Shown here piece by piece: positions 24,224 to 35,359 of a stretch of 64,000 nt of DNA. Below the pieces are notes generated by a model. The model ran no database searches, had not been told where the DNA came from, and saw only the letters and a list, made by a program, of their open reading frames with translations. The stretch is from Buddleja alternifolia. Taxonomy: Eukaryota > Streptophyta > Magnoliopsida > Lamiales > Scrophulariaceae. Position 1 is the first letter of the stretch. Every line of letters begins with the position of its first letter. A program made the position numbers and the translations under genes. The DNA lies in the NCBI GenBank assembly GCA_019426215.1, contig CM033403.1, positions 1,307,001 through 1,371,000 of the forward strand, given 5' to 3'.

Positions 24224-27200
24224 ATGGAGTGTAGGGATGATTTGGGGTCGATTCTGCCATTTCTGCCGCTCATCCTTCGATCATCCGACGTCTTCTGGCC
24301 GCCGGCGGTGGTGGAAGCCCTCAAGTCGCTCTCTAAGGGTCCCCTTCACAGCAATGTCAACTCCGGTCACCTATTTGCCCTCGCCATTGCCGACCTTCGC
24401 AATTCTCTTGGATTTTCCTCTCTCTACCCTTCTGTTTCACTCGGTTTCTCTCTCTTCTTCGACGATGTAATCTACTCTACTCAACTCAACTCTTCTTCTT
24501 TGATTTATTTCATTCGTTTTTGCAGTCTGATGAATGAATGAATGAATTCGTGTATCAATTTTGATTGACGATGATTACGCGGTTACGCATATTTTCTTTT
24601 GATCAGTTGGCGTTCGAATTCATAGGTGTTAAAACATTCCCTATTTTGATTTACAAAAATAGTGGCTGTATGTAACTATCTGTAACCAGTCCAGAGACAT
24701 TGATAACCTAGCTTCATCCTTTTTATCTAGTATTATTAACTGAAATTTTGGTGTGCCCAATATACTCTCGTCAAATGTTGATGCTATAAAGTAATACGCG
24801 CTAGTGCTTGCTTGCCTCTTTCTATTAATGTAGCCAAGGGCATGAGACGAGTGGAGAAATGTTTCTGCCCATTCATAATATGTTGTCTCTTTATCTATCG
24901 ACACTGGAACGTAGTACATATAATGAATGCCATGTTGAGAGGTTTTGAAATTTTTTTGTTGCTTTAGTTGATGAGCAGTGACGAGGCTGACAAGTGGTTC
25001 GGAGAAGTGGTTCCACGACTTGCTGATTTACTGTTGAGGCTGCCAGCATTATTGGAGACGCACTATCAGAATGCAGGTATCTTCAATGGAATGGTAACCG
25101 GTCTTAGATTATTGGATTCACAACAGTCAGGCATTGTGTTTCTTAGTCAGGTAAGGTGGAGTGTGCGTGATCACTTTCGACTAGTACTCAGGCAATTTCA
25201 ATTGCATATGATCAAGTAGTGAAATCTTGCGTGTCAAATTGTGTAATGCACTAGCACTGTCCGCTGTTTTTTTGTTTATGTAATTTTCTCTTTATGATGT
25301 TGGCAACTTCAAATTTTAACTGCACCATGTTTAAACTTCTTATGAACCAAGTTCAAATCTACGTGTCTTTGTGAAGTTATGGAGGATCATGAATTTCTCC
25401 TTCAGCATTGTAATGTTATGAAATATTGGAGTCCATTTTGGATACCAATTTCTGGTACCAGTTTTTATGCCTTGTTTGATGATTACTATGTACCTCGAGT
25501 CACTCCTGCCATTTCAAATTTAGATTTTGCTTGCTAATGACTGTTGAGATTGATACAATTATAAGTCTACATTGGTACTAGCATTGTGACGAAAGATTTA
25601 TTGCTTATTATAATATCTGCAGTCAGCTTGATCATATAAGATCATATAATTTCTGTCCTCCTGACAACTGAACCCCAGAAACGACGCTAGCTATATTAAA
25701 TCAGAGTAACTTGAAGCTATAAGATACTAGTGGGCAATGATTTATCTGAGTAATAGGCAGATAATAGATAGTTGCATATGATATTTTCTACAACAGAATG
25801 TGAACATTCTGATTTTTTTTTCTTTTTCCTTTTTTACTGTAGTTGTAATTTCAAATGGCCCATTAGTATATAATACAGTTGTCTGAAAATATACAGAAGA
25901 GATGGCCGCAACAAAGAAAAAAACATCCTGTAGTATAATTTGTGTATAACCTTATTTTCCTTCATGCATCAAAGTTTCCTTTTTCACTTAAACAATGAAG
26001 TGGCTCAATTTCTTTAAGATACAATATGGCTGCATTTAACCACAATCTCTGAGTATCAGGTTTAATGCTTATTTCAGGAATTGATTGCTGCTCTTCTGGT
26101 TTGTGCTCTTTTTTGCTTGTTTCCAAGCACTAATAGAGGCGCCAAGCATCTTCCACCTATCAACTTTGATAATTTATTTGCGTATGTTCTCGTCTGTTGT
26201 TTATATTTCTGATTCTTATGTCTTTTAATATTTGGGAGCTTTCCTGTAAATGGTCATTTACATATTGTTGAATGTACTTAATTTAGTAGAAATTACACTT
26301 TAACTTTGCATGTCTTTGCACTGTTATCCGTGTTTGAGCAATTAGTAGTACCGTAAATCTGAATCTTTTTTTTTCTTTTTTTCTGAGCAACTACTTCTGA
26401 ATCTTTCATTGCTTAAATAGTTTATGGAACTGTTGATTTTACAATTATACTACATAAGCATAATTTAATTCCTGTTCTTTGCATCTCTTGCTCCAATGAA
26501 AGTTAACTTGTGTTTGTGTTCTTCGTTATTTAGAACTTGTGACCATATTTTGTGCTTGAATCTGATAATAAACAGTGAAGAAAAATGCAAGTTGAAGCTG
26601 GTTGACTTTTCTTGAACTTTTATTTTTGTGGTTTGACCCGTGATCTGTTGTAAGTTGTTATTGGCTTTCATAATGCGAGATTATCTGATTCTGAACTGAA
26701 AGTTAATTGTGTTTCTCTTGGTTTCGGCAATTTTTTGATTTAGCATTCTGATTTCTGAATTAAGAGATGTTGAGTGTAAAGTCATGGTTACTACCTAACG
26801 AATAGTGTATTCTTCCTGTTACTTAAAATTGTTGTGGTTCATTTGGTTGTTATGGATAGTGGCCAGTAATAAACAGGCATAAATCATGGTTTTTCCTCAT
26901 TAAAGATTTCATTTGGTTCCATTTTCCATTATGCTATTTATTGTATTATTCATGCCCTCTTCTCTGTTCTTTTAGGTGTCTATATGAGTGGGACGATACG
27001 AGTCAGGAAGATAAAATAAAGTGCATAGTTCACTATTTTGAGAAGGTATGCTCAGATATGCCAATGGGGAATGTCTCGTTTGAGCGAAAAGTTCTTCCTT
27101 TGGAGAACAGTCCATCTAACATTTTTTACCCAGAGGCTGATTTCTGGAGAAAGTCTCACGTTTCTCTCTGCCAGCTGGAGGTAATGAATGAGCAATCAAC

Positions 27201-30194
27201 CTGTTATGAAATGTTTGAAGTTTTTTGCTCATGTTCAGGTTAAAATTCAAATTCGAATGCTCTTTGTGAAGAAACATATAATCTTATTAACCGTGATATA
27301 ATATATACTTAATTCCCAAATGATTTTTTCCTTATTTAATCTAGTAATTTTATGCAAAATATCTACAATTGTCTCTCTTATTCATCAAATATACTATTTC
27401 CATGGAAAATATTACCTGTTATATTACTAATAGGGAAAATTGCAATTTTGGTCCTATATATTAGGGGGGGTGGCAACTTTGGGACAGTATCTTTTCCACC
27501 TTGCAATTAAGTCCTTTATCTTTAAATTTTGTGGCAATTTCAGTCCTCGGAGTGGCCATTTTGGTCCTCCGGGCCGAAATTTTTTAAAAATTGGGGATTT
27601 TGCATCCAATTTGGGGATTTTTCGATTTTTGTAGGGAATTTGAGCTTTTGTTGATTTTGGGGGGAAAATTACTATTGTGCATCCATTTGAGATGCACAAT
27701 ATAAAAATAAACTTGCTAAAATACAAGTATACTAAAATATATTTACATACATACATAGAAAATAAGAATCTAATAATAAACAATCACTAAGTAATGTCTA
27801 AATCTAATTTATTTTTATTTTTCATAGTTTAAATTGTATCAATTTATCTAAGAGGGGTACTCGATATGTTATGGAGAGGGGAGTACTTCATAATTTATCT
27901 AAAGTGTGAAATGTTATATATAGATACATATATTATATACAACCATTGATATTAAATAGTATTAATTTATATTATTTTAAGATACTTTGAAACTATGAGT
28001 CTTAATTGATTTATAAACAAAAATAGATAAATAAGTATGAAAAATAAAAAAATTGTTGAGTTTAATCATCAATGATTGTATATTATTATTGGAGTATTGT
28101 TGTTGTTAGAGTGTGTTGTGTGTTTATATAACTATATATATAAATATAATATTAGCAAAAGCCCCAATTTTCCCCCCAAAATCCAAAAAATCCTCAATTT
28201 TAAAAAAAATTTGGCCGGAGGACCAAAATTATCACTTCGAGGACTGAAATTGCCAAAATTGAAAGTTAAAGGACTTAATTGCAAGTTGAAAAAGATATTT
28301 CCCCGAAGTTGCCACCCCCCAATATATAGCACCAAAATTGCGGCTGTGTTTGTTTCTATTTTTGGGGTTTTTTTTATTGAAAATTTTGGTGAAAAAGTTT
28401 ATTGGCAGTTGTGTATTTTGATTAAAATGTGTTTGGTTTTGTGTTTGATTTTATTTTCAGAAAAGACAAAAGTTACTGTAGCAGTCAAATCATGTAAGTT
28501 TTTGTCTGAAAAGTTGTGTTTATAATTAGTTAATGATTGAAAAATATAATATAATATAAGTTTTAAATGATTGTAATATTGTGGTTATATATATATTGTA
28601 GTTGATGTAATAGTAGGCACCCTAAAGTAGATACAAATAGGAAGACAATAGCTGAGAAATTCTTTGACAAAAAAAGTCCTTTTTGGTAAAAAGAAAAACA
28701 TAAAGCAAACAAGTTTTGACCTAAATTTGTTTGAAAGCAGAAACAAACACAGCCGCAATTTTCCCTTACTATAGTAATATTTGGTTTGTATGCAACTGCT
28801 TTCGCGAAAAGCCTTTATATTGCCAACTAGGGATGTAAGTTGAGCCGAGCCGGCTCGCGAGCCTGGTGAGCCGGCTCGACTCGAGCTCAACTCGAGCTCG
28901 AGCTTCACGAGCCCGAGCTCGAGCTCGAGCTTCACGAGCCCGAGCTTCACGAGCCCGAGCTCGAGCTCGAGCCTGTTTGTCTCTGCAAAAAGCTCGCGAG
29001 CCCGGCTCGCGAGCTTTTTCATAATTTTTATATATATTTATTTTTATATTTAAAATATTTTTATATTATAAATATTAATTATATATATTAAATATTAAAT
29101 ATATAAATATTAATTATATATATTAAATATATAAATATTAAAAATTTAGGCTCAAGCTCGCGAGCCTGGCTCAGGCTCGCGAGCTTGGGCTCGGCTCGAG
29201 CTCGCTCGAGCTCGAGCCTGGCAAAATTGCCAGGCTCGGCTCGAGCTCGGCTCGTTTACATCCCTATTGCCAACACATGTTAGGATTGCCAATTCTTCTG
29301 ATTTCTATCTGTTCAGCAAGGACCTTATATTTTCTAATCCTGGTGTAGGTTCGCACTACTGGTTTAATTGAAGATCAGTCCACCGAAGCTCTTGAAGTAG
29401 ATTTTGCAAATAAATACATAGGAGGTGGTGCTCTAAGCAGGGGCTGTGTACAAGAAGAGATTCGTTTCATGATAAATCCAGAATTAATTATCAGCATGCT
29501 TTTCTTGCCTTCAATGGCTGATAACGAGGCTATTGAGATCGTTGGCACAGAAAGATTCTCAAATTACACTGGCTATGCTTCTTCGTTCTGCTTTTCTGGA
29601 GACTATATGGACCCAAAAAATATTGACAAAATGGGCAGGCGTAAAACTAGGATTATTGCAATAGATGCACTTTGCAGACCTGGTAATAGACAATACAAAC
29701 TCGAATATCTCCTTCGTGAAACTAATAAGGCATTTTGTGGCTTTTTTTATCAAACAAAGGTTGAGCAATATCAAACCCTATTCAAGGAAAATCGATTTTT
29801 GAGGGCAGAGCCCATGAATAATATTTCAAGCGAAGAATATCCAGACGATTATGGTGAGATTGGAATCGTGACAGGCAATTGGGGTTGTGGTGCATTTGGG
29901 GGAGATCCCGAAGTTAAAGCTGTAATTCAATGGCTCGCAGCTTCTCAAGCACTAAGACCCTTTATCTTGTACCACACGTTTAATTTGGAGGTGTTGCAGA
30001 AGCTCGAACGTGTTGTACAATGGATTTTATCCCATAAATGGACTGTTGGCGAATTATGGAATATTTTGGTTGATTACTCGACTCGGAGACTGAAAGGAGA
30101 AACCAATGTTGGCCTCTTTAATTGGCTTATACCCTCTTTATATAATGATGATGACAATGATCCAATGGTTTTGGATGCGTCTCGTATTACATGA
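24224..30194 (+). CDS. PARG1: Poly(ADP-ribose) glycohydrolase
   Basis: Cleaves the ribose-ribose bonds of poly(ADP-ribose) chains, reversing PARP signalling in DNA damage and stress responses, mainly in the nucleus. Five exons with GT/AG borders and matching phases: 24224-24466, 24968-25150, 26078-26181, 26976-27180, 29349-30194; 527 codons with stop. The N-terminal helical domain includes LGSILPFLPLILRSSDVFWP and LRLLDSQQSGIVFLSQ. The catalytic domain is in exon 5: GGGALSRGCVQEEIRFMINP at about 270-289 carries the GGG-X(7)-QEE signature with the catalytic glutamates at 281-282, followed by RFSNYTGYASSF and GNWGCGAFGGDPEVKA. Length is close to the roughly 550 residues of plant PARG1; a variable loop before GNWGCG is short. 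Intron 4 (2168 bases) holds three nested or adjacent transposons, but its splice sites look normal. No stop or frameshift was seen. PARG1 rather than PARG2 is not certain. Confidence 0.95.
27432..28766. mobile_element. Long-TIR element in PARG intron 4
   Basis: The left end AGGGAAAATTGCAATTTTGG and the following 190 bases (GGTGGCAACTTTGGG, GCAATTAAGTCCTTTA, GGTCCTCCGGGCCGAAATTT) are repeated in complement at 28150-28341, then continue after an inserted element as GCAATTTTCCCT at 28755-28766. Inverted repeats are about 200 bp. TTACTA occurs at both flanks (27424-27429, 28766-28771), offset by two bases. AT-rich core, no transposase. Excluding the inserted element it is about 920 bp. Confidence 0.75.
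28342..28754. mobile_element. TIR element, family A copy 2
   Basis: Ends GGCTGTGTTTGTTTCT and AGAAACAAACACAGCC are exact complements across 16 bases apart from spacing. The subterminal CAGTCAAATCATGTAAGTTTT is shared, in complement, with the copy at 4345-5995. It has inserted into the right TIR of the previous element, splitting CAAAATTGC from GCAATTTTCCC. Confidence 0.8.
28828..29266. mobile_element. hAT-like MITE with 8-bp TSD TTGCCAAC
   Basis: Ends TAGGGATGTAA and TTACATCCCTA enclose runs of GAGCTCGAGCTCG and GGCTCGCGAGC that pair across an AT-rich centre. TTGCCAAC is duplicated exactly (28820-28827 and 29267-29274). The apparent 145-aa minus-strand ORF (28585-29022), with ELELGL repeats, is an artefact of the GAGCTC repeats. 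It lies 80 bases upstream of PARG exon 5. Confidence 0.9.
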
Positions 30195-31141
30195 AAGTTC
30201 TCTCTCTCTTTTGTTAAGTTTAATGCTGTTCTATGTTTCCAAAAATTTGTGTTTGTATATATTGATCAGGAAAGTTCATCCAATATGTTGATAAATAGAA
30301 CATCTATACTTGAATTTCAATGATAAAAAAGATGATTGAGTGTATAAGAAGAGTATTACTTGAGAAACACACACACACACACACACAAGATGTAGAAAAA
30401 TTATGCAACATTAAAGTCTCAATTCGAGCATTATCATTGACACGAGAAATAACTATTGTATTTTTCTATTTTTATTTTGTTCTATGCAGGCGTTGTGTCA
30501 TGTCGAGGGCAACTATTTTACTCTCGTTTTTACTTTAAAAAAATATTAATCAAAATTGCTAGAAGAGTCTCTTGTAGCCACCTATATAAATTGGTCTAAA
30601 TTCTCTCGCATAAGCGATATGGGATATCACAGTCACTTCCACTAGATACAGAGAATTCTCCTCGCATTTCTTCCATAATTGTAGATCGTTATCAAGCTTC
30701 AGGCTCAAGAGGTAGCTCGGCGGCTTCCACATGCATAATTTTTTTCTCCACACGCTCAAAGAGTAACTCCCATGCATGTAGCAATAATTTGCTCCACATA
30801 ACACGTAACTCTCAGTATTAATCCGGTAAGTGATTAACTCTTTTACCATTCTTTCACGTCCCACGCTCACGAGGTGGGGCCTCTCAATCAGAAAAAGAAG
30901 TAATGGACTCGATTGGAATTTACTCTGCGCTAGTAACCAAAAAAAATAAAATAAAATTACTCTGCGCTCAAATAACTAAAAGAACCAATTTTCTAGTTGC
31001 TAGGGCACGTATCCACAAAAATTAATGAACAAGTAGTTTAGTGTTAGGCCAGATGTAGAAAGATTTTAGATTCTTTGTAGTAGCCATTGTGCTTATAGAA
31101 AAACCTGCTGATATATAGTTCCATGGATTTTGGGAGATTTA
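30195..31141. other. PARG 3' flank
   Basis: The region just after the stop serves as 3' UTR; AATAAA-like signals are weak (ATAAATAGAACA near 30290). A CA microsatellite lies at 30366-30389. From 30540 to 30960 a more complex stretch (CCACGCTCACGAGGTGGGGC) looks like a fragment of a dispersed element, but I do not recognise it. The ORF at 30559-30870 (-) is unsupported. Confidence 0.4.
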
Positions 31142-32276
31142 GGCTATATTTGGTTATGTTTTGGACCAAAAATTCGGGCCAAATCATGTTTGGACTGACA
31201 TGACATGATTTGAGCCAGAAAAAAATTATATATCTGGCCGGAATTCTTCAAAATGCCAAATTAGGATCTTTTTTCTCTTTTTTGCACCCACTATTTCTCT
31301 CTGCTGGGATGTGCAGCGCTTTGTCTTGTCATCATGTCACTGTTGTCATCATGTCACTCTCAGGTCTCCTCCATTTCTCTCTCTCTAATCCACCTTTTTT
31401 CTCTAATTAATTTCTTTATTTGCATGCCAACCTCACAAATGTAAATCGAAAAATGCCCAACTCCATTCCCCTTTTTTTGTTGATAAAAGCCCAACTCCAG
31501 TCCTCTCTGTAGGGTGTAAACGAGTCGAACTCTAGTCGAGCTTGACGATTTTGCCAGGCTCGAGCTCAAGCTCGACAGGTAAAAAATGAGCTCAGCTCGA
31601 GCCAAGCCCAAGCTCGCGAGCTCGAGCTCGACAGGTAAAAAATGAACTCGGCTCGAGCCGAGCCCAAGCTCGCGAGCTCGAGCCTGAATTGGGCATCCTA
31701 TTATACAAGACATTAACAATCAATTCAACAAATAACACCAATTACAAACTTGAACCAGTCACTCACAAAGAACAGACATTTTTACCAAGCAAAAATCCCA
31801 AAATTAAGCATTAAAATGAACACAAAAACCCTAATATTATATATTATATATATATATATATATATCTTCTTCTTTTTTTTATCATCTCACACACATATAT
31901 ATATCCAATAATTTAGTATTTTACATTAATAAAAATTAATAATATATATAGATATATGTCAAATATTGTTACACATATATACATACATATATCTATAATA
32001 TTTATCTATATCACAATTATTACAAACTTAATATTATATTATACTTTTCAATCAATACTAATTATTAATAGACAAATTCTTACATGATTTGACTGCTACA
32101 CTAACTTTTGTTTCATTTGGAAACAAAACCAAACACTATCTCACACACACAAAAAAAAAAAAATACACCCAAAAATCAATTTCCAAAATAAAACCTAACA
32201 CAATCTCATCAAACATGCACGTGTCCTCATAAATTTCTCAACAAAATACCATCCCAAAATATAACCAAACGTAGCT
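31142..32276. mobile_element. TIR element, family A copy 3
   Basis: The left end GGCTATATTTGGTTATGTTTT pairs with CCAAAATATAACCAAACGTAGC at the right. The subterminal ACATGATTTGACTGCTACACT is the same motif as in the copies at 4345 and 28342. Flanking trinucleotides TTA and ATA are not identical. Interior holds microsatellites and a GAGCTC-rich fragment at 31512-31699. Confidence 0.65.
31512..31699. repeat. GAGCTC-rich MITE fragment
   Basis: TAGGGTGTAAACGAG at the left and GGGCATCCTA at the right flank repeated CTCGAGCTCG and CTCGCGAGC blocks, like the hAT-like element at 28828-29266. No 8-bp duplication is visible, so it may be a deleted derivative. The minus-strand ORF 31360-31719 is low-complexity. 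Confidence 0.55.
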
Positions 32277-32883
32277 ATACATTTTCTTAGAGCTAAGATA
32301 ACAATAATTTAGCTGACAAATTTTAGTTTTTGATTTTTATTTTTGTCAAACAAATGAAGTATATGCCTCTTCCTATAAAGCACAATTACTGCCACAAGAA
32401 GCTAAATCCTTTCTACACTTGACCGACCACTAAATCACTTGTACATAATTAACTTATGTTAGGCACGTCTTATAAAATTGGTTATCTTGTACACCTTTTC
32501 TGACAGTTCAAAAGTGATGAGAGAATTTAGACTTTGTTTATAAGTGGCTACCTCTTCAAGCAATCTGCGTTAATAATTTTTACAAAGTCGAGGTCGAATA
32601 GCTGCCCCTCCACATTATGCATCCGTATTATACTTGTACGTCTATAAATTCATTTATTTTTCGTTCCCCTATTTTTTAGCCGATTTTTTCAATATAACTT
32701 TCAAGAAAAACTTGTATTATACTCGTACGTAATAAATGACATTTTTTTTGTGTCCCGAATTTAATTAACTAGGGTTGAATTATCAACAATTTTACATTTT
32801 CTGTATTATTAAAGCACATGTTTTTAATTAAAAAGGCAATCATCAAAATAGAGAAGTTGAATTATCAAAAATTCTATTCTAAT
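32277..32883. other. Intergenic, no feature recognised
   Basis: Ordinary AT-rich sequence without ORFs, clear repeats or conserved motifs. Its last bases ATTCTAAT (32876-32883) are the left TSD copy of the next element. Confidence 0.5.
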
Positions 32884-34109
32884 CAGTGTTCTGAAAATCG
32901 GACCGGACAGTGAACCGGAAAAGTGATCGGGTCACGGGTCACCTGTTCAACCGTCGGGTCAACCGCAGTTGAACCGGTGATGTCATAATTATGCAATAAA
33001 TAATAATTAATATACTAATAAATATACAAAATATAAAAATATGAAAAAAATATGTATTTTTATATTTTTAAACAATAACATGAAATAAACTAATCAAGTA
33101 TTACTCTTTAAGTTTCAAGCTATTGGGCCTGATGTCCAAGCCCACATTGAAGCCTTGGTTTAAATACAAAGCCCAACCTTTGGTGTGCATATTTTTTTAT
33201 TTTTTTTAAATCTCAAGGTAAATCTCCGCCGTTCACCCAATAGAGCAAACCTGTCCATACGCAATAGCCCGCAAACCACGTATGGAGGTAAGCCGCCCTA
33301 GGTAACCCATAGGCGACTGGCTCGATAAGCGCAGGGGCCCTCAGGGCAGGACGGAGGAGTAACCTCCCCAAACCAAGCATCACCTGGGTTTTGAAACCAC
33401 CCCCAGGGCAGGATAGGGGAAAAAACTCCCCTTACCAAGCATTGGGTTTGATCCTGGGTGGATTCTCACGGCCAAAGGCTTTGTGACCGCTAGGCCACAC
33501 CCCCTTGCTTTTTGGTGTGCAAATTTATTAGTCTTCTTCTTCCTCTTTTTCAAGATAGCAGCTCTGTTACGTTTTTCTCTCTCCATAATAGTCTTTCATA
33601 GCTTAGTTTTTTTTTTTTTTTTTGAACAAATTTCATAGCTTAGTTATTGGTTAAGTGTTCACATGCAAGAATCTTTCTTGTAATTAGTTTTTCTTATTTA
33701 GTTATTATTTGTTCTTCGTGTTCACTTTTTCTCTCAATATATATTCATCTTTCATATTTTAGCAAGAAGCTTTTGGCCTTTGAATGGTTTTCTGTGTTCC
33801 CCTCCCTCGCTTTCTACGTGCTGTGAAGAGAAGGGAATGAGGGAAATTGTGAATTGGGGGAAGATAGGTTTAATTTTCAGATCTGGAATTAATTTTCAGA
33901 TTTTAGACAAAGGTGAGATCCTCCCGGTTCACTTAACCCGCTAATGGGTTGAACGGTCGACCGGTCCAACCGGCGGGTTGGACGATTTTCGACAAAAAGT
34001 GCCGGTTTTGAGTCTAAAACGGTTTTGAAGGTTAATCGAACCGTTTTAGTGACCGGTTCTAGTCCGGAGCAGTCGGACCGGGCGGTCCGGTCCGGGTTTC
34101 AAAACCTTG
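32884..34109. mobile_element. hAT-like element with 8-bp TSD ATTCTAAT
   Basis: The left end CAGTGTTCTGAAAATCGGAC and the complement of the right end CAAGGTTTTGAAACCCGGAC agree over most of 24 bases. ATTCTAAT is duplicated exactly on both sides (32876-32883, 34110-34117). Subterminal ACCGGTT/AACCGGT blocks pair between arms. No transposase ORF. A SINE has inserted in its interior. Confidence 0.88.
33190..33510 (-). mobile_element. tRNA-derived SINE with TSD TTTGGTGTGCA
   Basis: Read on the minus strand, the element starts near GGGGGTGTGGCCTAGCGGTC (box A-like TGGCCTAGCGGT), continues through a box B-like GGATCAAACCC about 50 bases later, and ends in an A-rich tail (the T-run at 33191-33210 of the plus strand). 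TTTGGTGTGCA is duplicated exactly at 33179-33189 and 33511-33521. Size and layout fit plant tRNA-derived SINEs such as the Au family; family identity was not checked. Confidence 0.85.
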
Positions 34110-34117
34110 ATTCTAAT

Positions 34118-35355
34118 TGCCCCCTCACTTATGTGTTTTGTAGCACTTTGCCCCTGCCCGAGCTGCCCGAGGGAGTGAAGTGCACATTTTATGATTAGTG
34201 AGGGGGCAAAGTGCACATTTCAATAAATTAGAGGGCAAAGTGCACATCACCCCATAACTGAGGGAGGTGTCTGCCATTATCCCTTAGAATTAATAAATAA
34301 AAATTATTTTTGAGAAAGAAAAAGAATACAAGGAATCAACAAACCTAAAGACAAAAACAATGTATTCATTTTATTTTTTAGAGTTTACTAAATTACTATG
34401 TAATTGTTGCGCTCTATGTAATGAGAAAATCATGGACTCAACATTTGATCTGAGATGATTTCAAGTGGCTTAATATTGAGCATATTTGTGAATTAAAAAA
34501 TATATTCCGCCCAACTGAATTCACGAAGAAATTGATATTGCATTTGAAGATACAAGTACGACACTATAAGTTTGATGTACCCTATCATTGGAGTTTAAAT
34601 AGTTATCCAGAATTTTTGAATTATGTCAACAATTAAATATGTATTTTTTTATTTCAAAACCACCAATAGTTTAATATTTTGAATATCGTACAGTGCGTTA
34701 TGCACATTTTCATGAAGTTGCACAAAATTGTCTATAAATTTTAAGTTACATTTGAAGATGACGTATTATTTAAATAAAAACGACGTACGTGTATAATCTA
34801 ATAGTCTAATGACATACATGTGTAGTCTAATGACGTACGTGGTCAAATAAGTTCATGTATTAGTATATATAAACTATACATTTTAAATGACCTATTTCAA
34901 CAACAAACCGAAGTATTAAATGGACATACGATTAATTTCAATGTGACATATGATTTCATATCAATGATGTACTTTCTCTATTAATTGACATATTTGTATA
35001 TCAAAATTGATGTATTAGTACATTAAATGGACGTATTATTTCATTTCAACTAACATATGATTTCATATCAATTGACGTATTTGGGCATTAAAACTGACGT
35101 ATTAGTACATAAAATAGACCTATTATTAGCACATAAAATTGTTTCATACTTGACATTTCTTGATAATGTGTCGTATATTTTCAGAAAGTTCTACGTGTCT
35201 ACTTTTAAAGTAAAAAAATGATTTATGATTTCGAGCATCGTACAGTGCGTTATGGACTTTCTCGTGAGGGGGCAAAATGCTACAAAAACACATAAATCAG
35301 GGGGCAAAGTGCTACAAAGACACATAAGTCAGGGGCAAAAGTCCAATTTTTATGA
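34118..35355. mobile_element. Inverted-repeat element holding a captured satellite piece
   Basis: TGCCCCCTCACTTATGTGTT and TTGTAGCACTTTGCCCCTG at 34118-34157 are matched in complement by two copies of GGGGCAAAGTGCTACAAAGACACATAAGTCAG-type sequence at 35266-35340. GGGGGCAAAGTGCACATT occurs at 34203-34221. Between the arms sits the 603-bp segment shared with 22284-22887. The exact ends and TSD are not resolved. The right arm joins the captured segment directly at GTGAGGGGGC. Confidence 0.55.
34665..35267 (+). repeat. Second copy of 603-bp satellite segment
   Basis: Nearly identical, same orientation, to 22284-22887. Here the flanks are unrelated to the satellite: CAAAACCACC on the left and GGGGGCAAAATGCTAC on the right. 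It is therefore the derived copy, moved 12 kb across the PARG gene. Confidence 0.9.
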
Positions 35356-35359
35356 TAAA

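Noticed and set aside
24237..24470. Second frame over PARG exon 1
   Set aside because: Shadow of the true frame, which matches PARG N-terminal sequence and splices in phase.
28585..29022. 145-aa minus-strand ORF with Glu/Leu repeats
   Set aside because: Produced by GAGCTC repeats in the arms of a MITE inside PARG intron 4.
31360..31719. 119-aa ORF with LELGLGS-type repeats
   Set aside because: Same GAGCTC artefact as at 28828-29266.
33440..33510. A functional tRNA gene
   Set aside because: Box A- and B-like motifs are present, but the cloverleaf cannot be completed and the sequence continues into a SINE body with TSD.
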